Made by a program: the position numbers and the translations under genes. Of a DNA stretch of 11,082 nt, positions 7,407-11,082 are shown in pieces (the stretch's first letter is position 1; each line of letters begins with the position of its first letter). Under the pieces are notes generated by a model that was not told where the DNA came from, did not search any database, and saw only the letters and a list, made by a program, of their open reading frames with translations. The stretch comes from JANRIZ01 sp033764445 (lineage in GTDB: Bacteria > Verrucomicrobiota > Verrucomicrobiia > JAWXBN01): the NCBI GenBank assembly GCA_033764445.1, contig JANRIZ010000145.1, positions 1 through 11,082 of the forward strand, written 5' to 3'.

Positions 7407-8273
7407 ATGAAACTCCAGATCGACCATTCCACACGCTACCACTACAGCCAGCCCGTCTCCTTCGGGACCCACCGGCTGATGATCCGTCCCCTGGAGGGGC
7501 ACGACATCCAGATCATTTCCTCGGGTCTGAATATCTCCCCCGCCTGCCGCATCCGCTGGATGCACGATGTCTTCAACAACTCCATTGCCCAGGTCACTTT
7601 CACGGAATCCGCCCCGGAACTGGTCATCGACAGTCAGGTGGTCGTCGAGCAGTTCAATACGAACCCCTTCGATTTTGAACTGGACCCCACGGCAATCGAA
7701 TACCCCTTCTCGTATGCCGATACCGAAAAAAATGACATCGCGCCCTATCTCCTCCGGCAGCACCCGGAGGACGACCCCGCCATTCTTGAATGGGTCAAAC
7801 CTTTCCGCGGGATCGCCCCCCGGATCAACACCCAGGAATTTCTGATCGCCCTCAACCGGTCGGTCCCCCTCTTCTTCACCTACAACCGGCGCGAGGAACC
7901 CGGCGTCCAATCCCCGGGACAAACCCTCCAAAGTCGTTCGGGTTCGTGCCGGGATTTTGCACTGCTGTTCATCGAAACGGCGCGGATGCTGGGCATTGCC
8001 GCACGTTTTGTGTCGGGTTATCTCGCCCAGGTCAGCACCCAGGCGGAACTGGTCGCCGCCGGGGCCACCCATGCCTGGGCGGAGGTCTACCTGCCCGGGG
8101 CCGGCTGGAAGGGGTTCGACCCCACCTGCGGCATTCTGGCCGCCGAAAATCATGTCCGCGTCGCCGTGGCCCGGGTCCCCTCGCAGGCGATTCCGGTCAC
8201 GGGTTCGTTTATCGGCGCAGGAAACCTCTTTTCTGGCATGAAAGTTGATGTCATGGTCAGGAAACTCTCCTGA
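7407..8273 (+). CDS. Transglutaminase-like cysteine hydrolase (second paralogue), split partner of DUF2126
   Basis: The product has 288 residues. It begins MKLQIDHSTRYHYSQPVS, the conserved opening of the bacterial transglutaminase N-terminal domain, which fixes the ATG at 7407; the frame is open further upstream but only as a shadow of the preceding gene. The triad is complete: C181 in SGSCRDFALLFIE, H222 in ATHAWAEVYLP and D238 in GFDPTCG. S-G-S-C-R-D-F resembles the transglutaminase module that in many bacteria is fused to DUF2126 in a single chain of about 1,100 residues. Here DUF2126 is the next gene, 18 bp downstream, so the pair looks like a split form of that protein. It is clearly diverged from the first paralogue, with different spacing and no acidic insert, so this is not a recent duplication. 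No signal peptide is present; a cytoplasmic location is expected. Confidence 0.95.
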   Translation: MKLQIDHSTRYHYSQPVSFGTHRLMIRPLEGHDIQIISSGLNISPACRIRWMHDVFNNSIAQVTFTESAPELVIDSQVVVEQFNTNPFDFELDPTAIEYPFSYADTEKNDIAPYLLRQHPEDDPAILEWVKPFRGIAPRINTQEFLIALNRSVPLFFTYNRREEPGVQSPGQTLQSRSGSCRDFALLFIETARMLGIAARFVSGYLAQVSTQAELVAAGATHAWAEVYLPGAGWKGFDPTCGILAAENHVRVAVARVPSQAIPVTGSFIGAGNLFSGMKVDVMVRKLS

Positions 8274-8291
8274 AAGAAACGGGGCCCGACT

Positions 8292-10532
8292 ATGAAACAC
8301 ATCCTTGAGCAGGGGCGGATCGCCGATCAAAAACTCCGGCAGGCGGGGCTCTGTCTCACCCAGGGCGGGGAACCGACCTTTGTCGCGGCACATCCCGCCG
8401 CACCGGAATGGAACACGGCGGCCCTCGGCCCCGAAAAACTCGCCGCCGCCCGCAAAATGTGCCGGCAATTGCTTGCAAATCTTTACCCCGGCGGGGTCAT
8501 CCTCCAGTCCACCGGCAAACATTATCCGGGGGAACCCCTCCCGCGCTGGTCCCTGGGAATCCACCACAGCCGCTCACGGGGACCCTTTTGGAAAAATCCC
8601 GATCTCCTTCTGCCCTCCCCCGGCGCTCCGGCAACCTCGCTCGCCGAGGCTGCTTGGCTGATCCATTCCCTGGCGGACCGTCTGTTGGGCCACACGGCCT
8701 CGATTCTCCCGGCCTATGAGGACGTGGAGGGATGGATGCGTTTCAAGGACCATGAAACCCCGTCGCCTCTGCCAAAGTTTTCGCGGTCCCGCAAACGGTT
8801 CGAGCTGGACCGGCCTTGGACGGAAAAGGAATCCGAACGCTGGATTCCCTACTGCGAGCCCAAAGGCTGGATCCTGCCGCTCGAATATTCGGAGAACCGC
8901 TGGAAAACCGCCCCATGGGAACTGCCCTTCGGCGAGGACCTCTCCCTGCTCGTCGGCGACAGTCCGATGGGGCTGCGGCTGCCGCTCGGACGGCTTCCCG
9001 CCCAGACGATCCATTGCGCCCTGACGGTGGAAATCCGCGACGGCCATCTGTGCGTCTTTCTGCCCCCGCTCCCCACGGCGGAATCCTTCCTGGACCTGGT
9101 CCGCACCCTCGAAGAGGTCCTCACCGCGGGGAAATGTGCCCCGATCCTGCTGGAGGGATATCCGCCCAAGTCCGGACCCGAAATGGAAAGTCTGACCCTG
9201 GTCCCCGACCCGGGTGTGCTGGAGGTCAATCTGCCCCCGCGCGACAACTGGCCCGATTTTGAGGCCCAGGTGCGGACCCTTTACGAGGCGGCGGCGGCGG
9301 CGGGATTGCGTTCGGAAAAACACCAGTTCAGCGGGCGCAAAATTCCCACCGGCGGCGGGGCCCACATCATTCTGGGCGGACCGAGTCTTCAGGACAATCC
9401 CTTCCTCAAAAAACCCGCCCTGCTTCCCTCCTTTCTGCGTTTCATCCAAAACCACCCCTGTCTTTCCTACGTGTTTACGGGGCTTTTCACCGGACCCTCC
9501 TCGCAGGCACCCCGGGTCGATGAAAGTTTCTTCGGGCTGCCCTACGAACTGGAAATTTCCCTGCGCTCGATCGAGGCCATGGAATCCCCCGCCTCCGCCG
9601 CCATGCTGGATGCGATCCTGCGCAATCTGCTCCTGGACTGGAACGGCAACACACACCGCGCGGAGCTGAGCATCGACAAGTTCGCCAATCCCTTCGCCCC
9701 CAACGGACGGCTGGGGCTGGTGGAATTCCGCGCCTTTGAAATGATGCCCTCCCCGGAAATGTTCCTCGCCCCCAACCTGCTGCTCCGCGCCCTGGCCGCC
9801 TGTTTCTGTCTCGAACCGTATGCGGCCCCGTTGCACGACTGGCGGGGCCAGCTCCATGACCGTTTCGCCCTCCCCCACTTCCTGTCCGCCGACCTGGAGA
9901 AGGTGCTCGCGTATCTCAATGCCCGCGGTTTCTCCCTCACCCCGGAATCATTTGCACCGCATCTGGCCTTTCGTTTCCCACGGATCACCCATTTTGCGGA
10001 AAGGGGCTTTGAGTTCTCCCTCCGCCAGGCGCTCGAACCCTGGCCGGTGCTCGGCGAACAACCCACCGCTTCGGGAACCACGGCCCGGTGCGTGGACCCC
10101 TCGACCGACCGGCTGGAAATTTTTGTCCGCGGCACCCCGCTCCCGGAGGTCTCGGTCAACGGATGGCTCCTGCCCCTGGAAAAAATTTCCGACCGGGAAT
10201 CCGTGGGCGCGGTGCGTTACCGCCTGTTTGATCTGACCCCCAGCCTGCAACCGCAGGTCCGGGCCCATTCCCCGCTCGTTTTTGAAATCATCGATCCCGC
10301 CACACAACTCATCCTTCATGCCTTCGACTACCACAACTGGAAACCCAAACCGGGATTCTACGACGGACTCCCCCGCTCGGACGCCGAGGCGGCGGAACGC
10401 GTGAGCGAACGGTTGATCCTGCGTCCGGAAAAAATCGGCACCCAGGCAAAGATGCGGACTCCCCCGGAGCCCCGGCCCGAGGCTTCCGCCCTCACCCTGG
10501 ACCTGCGGGCTTTGCCACACGAGAGCCTTTGA
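8292..10532 (+). CDS. DUF2126 putative amidoligase, stand-alone
   Basis: The product has 746 residues and covers the DUF2126 region from end to end: LTQGGEPTFV (22-31), EWNTAALGPEK (39-49), KHYPGEPLPRWSLG (76-89), LPAYEDVEGW (139-148), VGDSPMGLRLPL (221-232), DPGVLEVN (306-313), PTGGGAHIILGG (352-363), PSSQAPRVDE (402-411), GNTHRAELSIDK (452-463), GLVEFRAFEM (475-484) and SLRQALEPWPVLGE (576-589). The family is annotated as a putative amidoligase. The E-x-N, H-R-x-E and E-x-R-x-x-E patterns suit a glutamine-synthetase-like carboxylate-amine ligase, but activity is unproven to my knowledge. The transglutaminase module normally fused at the N-terminus is absent and is encoded by the gene just upstream, so this is a natural split rather than a truncation. 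The last ~40 residues are low-complexity and Pro/Arg-rich. It is the last gene of the rightward cluster; repeats begin 8 bp after the stop. Confidence 0.94.
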   Translation: MKHILEQGRIADQKLRQAGLCLTQGGEPTFVAAHPAAPEWNTAALGPEKLAAARKMCRQLLANLYPGGVILQSTGKHYPGEPLPRWSLGIHHSRSRGPFWKNPDLLLPSPGAPATSLAEAAWLIHSLADRLLGHTASILPAYEDVEGWMRFKDHETPSPLPKFSRSRKRFELDRPWTEKESERWIPYCEPKGWILPLEYSENRWKTAPWELPFGEDLSLLVGDSPMGLRLPLGRLPAQTIHCALTVEIRDGHLCVFLPPLPTAESFLDLVRTLEEVLTAGKCAPILLEGYPPKSGPEMESLTLVPDPGVLEVNLPPRDNWPDFEAQVRTLYEAAAAAGLRSEKHQFSGRKIPTGGGAHIILGGPSLQDNPFLKKPALLPSFLRFIQNHPCLSYVFTGLFTGPSSQAPRVDESFFGLPYELEISLRSIEAMESPASAAMLDAILRNLLLDWNGNTHRAELSIDKFANPFAPNGRLGLVEFRAFEMMPSPEMFLAPNLLLRALAACFCLEPYAAPLHDWRGQLHDRFALPHFLSADLEKVLAYLNARGFSLTPESFAPHLAFRFPRITHFAERGFEFSLRQALEPWPVLGEQPTASGTTARCVDPSTDRLEIFVRGTPLPEVSVNGWLLPLEKISDRESVGAVRYRLFDLTPSLQPQVRAHSPLVFEIIDPATQLILHAFDYHNWKPKPGFYDGLPRSDAEAAERVSERLILRPEKIGTQAKMRTPPEPRPEASALTLDLRALPHESL

Positions 10533-10540
10533 AATCAAGA

Positions 10541-10683
10541 CTCTGCCGCCGCATTTTGGCCGCCCCGATCAATCCGGGGTAAACTTCAAGGCGCAAAACA
10601 CACAAAAGGGAATTTCATTCTGAACTGCCCGGGGAGCGCACGCGCCCCGCGTGCATCAGGAGGCGTCCCCGCCTCCGCTCTGC
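10541..10683. repeat. Hairpin-rich intergenic repeat, copy C (long form)
   Basis: It closely matches copy B in the same orientation, about 10.4 kb away. All three hairpins are intact: CCCCG/CGGGG at 10563-10579, GCACGCG-CCC-CGCGTGC at 10638-10654 and GGAGGCG-TCCC-CGCCTCC at 10659-10676. The unit opens CTCTG-CCGCCGC, as if a neighbouring unit's end were joined after loss of about 15 nt. Lying 8 bp past the DUF2126 stop, its hairpins would sit in the 3' end of that transcript and might end or stabilise it. Confidence 0.85.
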
Positions 10684-10736
10684 GAGGCCCAACAGACCGC
10701 CGCATTTTGGCCACAAAAAAGCTCAAAACACCGAGA
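10684..10736. repeat. Hairpin-rich intergenic repeat, copy D (short form, truncated)
   Basis: It continues directly from copy C with GAGGCCCAACAGACCGCCGC and an A-rich stretch like copy A, which lacks the CCCCG/CGGGG hairpin. The match fades at about 10732, before the two larger hairpins would begin, and the sequence then turns AT-rich. The unit was probably cut by insertion of, or replacement with, the AT-rich DNA to its right. Confidence 0.7.
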
Positions 10737-10738
10737 GT

Positions 10739-10947
10739 TCACGTTATTGCTCCAATCAAAGGCGAAGGCTTAATCAAAAAAGGTGGAATTATTTTTGAAA
10801 TCAAATGAAATAAAATAGAAATTTGAAGAAAAATAAAAAAAGCATAAGCACTTGCACAAAAAGAAATTGCTTCAAAATTAAATTTTTCCTTTTTCAAAAA
10901 AATCCAGACTGGAAGCAAAGTTAAAATCCAGATTAAAAAAGAATATT
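10739..10947 (-). pseudogene. AT-rich stretch with possible 3' remnant of a membrane-protein gene
   Basis: Base composition changes abruptly from the GC-rich cluster to a strongly AT-rich tract. On the minus strand a frame runs through it to a TGA at 10739-10741. It encodes about 69 residues with two hydrophobic spans (SFLIWILTLLPVWIFL and, after a charged KKEKFNFE, a second of about 20 residues). This could be the C-terminal end of a small membrane protein whose upstream part was displaced by the mobile element that starts near 10948. AT-rich non-coding DNA also yields Phe/Ile/Leu-rich translations by chance, so the call is weak. I see no other gene in 10533-11021. Confidence 0.3.
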
Positions 10948-10955
10948 GTGAACGA

Positions 10956-10984
10956 CCCTCGTCTAAAGACGAGGGCTTCTTTTT
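10956..10984 (+). terminator. Intrinsic terminator-like hairpin with T-tract
   Basis: CCCTCGTC (10956-10963), a TAAA loop and GACGAGGG (10968-10975) make an 8-bp perfect stem, followed on the plus strand by CTTCTTTTT. This is a textbook Rho-independent terminator for transcripts coming from the left. It coincides with the presumed right-end hairpin of the IS200-like element; such elements are known to carry stem-loops that block incoming transcription. On the minus strand no T-tract follows the stem. Confidence 0.55.
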
Positions 10985-11021
10985 ACGGCTAAAAGCCGGA
11001 TCGGTCGGCACTCTGGCCGAC

Positions 11022-11082
11022 TCATACGATCTTGAAGTTATCGTCCGGGTCATTGGGTTTCTGATCCTCTATATATTTCTTC
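11022..11082 (-). CDS. tnpA: C-terminal end of a probable IS200/IS605 TnpA (Y1) transposase, partial
   Basis: Only 19 codons and the TGA stop are in the window: KKYIEDQKPNDPDDNFKIV. In IS200/IS605 TnpA the catalytic tyrosine lies near the C-terminus in a helix of the form V-K-x-Y-I-x-x-Q, for example Q-Y-I-E-N-Q in IS608, and the KKYIEDQ here fits that pattern well. A short charged tail after it is also normal. TnpA cuts and rejoins single-stranded DNA at the element's ends through this tyrosine. The hairpins downstream of the stop support the call. With so few residues it could still be the end of an unrelated protein. Confidence 0.5.
   Translation of the reverse strand, partial: KKYIEDQKPNDPDDNFKIV

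Larger units (their letters stand above)
10948..11082 (-). mobile_element. Right end of an IS200/IS605-family element (runs out of window)
   Basis: Read on the minus strand, the apparent 3' end of a Y1 transposase gene (stop at 11022-11024) is followed by three hairpins. These are GTCGGC/GCCGAC (11004-11021), CGGCT/AGCCG (10986-10998) and a strong CCCTCGTC-TTTA-GACGAGGG (10956-10975), and the sequence then ends TCGTTCAC at 10948. A subterminal hairpin followed by a short tail ending TTCAC is common at right ends of this family, which has no terminal inverted repeats and makes no target duplication. The sharp composition change to the left fits a boundary here. The other end is outside the window, so the element cannot be confirmed from this sequence. 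Confidence 0.45.

Noticed and set aside
7266..9878. Two long minus-strand frames of about 430 codons opposite the transglutaminase and DUF2126 genes
   Set aside because: They overlap genes with clear catalytic motifs on the plus strand and show only composition-driven sequence.

Overview
The window is GC-rich bacterial chromosome. Its genes start with little or no Shine-Dalgarno signal. One gene fuses a circularly permuted ATP-grasp domain to an alpha-E domain. Together these suggest a Gram-negative, non-proteobacterial lineage, possibly Verrucomicrobiota or another PVC phylum. That placement is inference; there is no rRNA or other phylogenetic marker here.

Layout. Bases 1-274 hold two tandem copies of a hairpin-rich intergenic repeat. 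A membrane-anchored coiled-coil protein of unknown function follows (407-1450), then a large ATP-grasp/alpha-E fusion (1582-4113). A leucyl aminopeptidase gene (pepA, 4189-5673) lies on the minus strand, convergent with the fusion gene. Rightward from the pepA start are a small exported protein (5767-6315), two adjacent transglutaminase-like proteins (6472-7377 and 7407-8273) and a stand-alone DUF2126 putative amidoligase (8292-10532). More copies of the same repeat begin 8 bp after the last stop codon (10541-10736). Beyond them the DNA turns sharply AT-rich (about 10737-10947). The window ends in what looks like the right end of an IS200/IS605-family element, with the last codons of its TnpA transposase on the minus strand.

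How the genes may work together. CP-ATP-grasp (DUF404/DUF407), alpha-E (DUF403), transglutaminase-like and DUF2126 proteins form a known conserved neighbourhood, predicted from comparative genomics to make and process a peptide or amide modification. ATP-grasp and DUF2126 would be the ligases, the transglutaminase-fold proteins the amide hydrolases or transferases, and alpha-E a helical partner. To my knowledge the chemistry and substrate are uncharacterised. This locus differs from the common form in four ways: ATP-grasp and alpha-E are one polypeptide; the transglutaminase and DUF2126 parts, usually one protein of about 1,100 residues, are separate adjacent genes; a complete M17 aminopeptidase sits inside the cluster; and an exported and a membrane-anchored protein of unknown function accompany it. 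The cluster is bracketed by directly oriented repeats and adjoins a mobile element, so it may be an accessory block, though the repeats could simply be dispersed intergenic elements.
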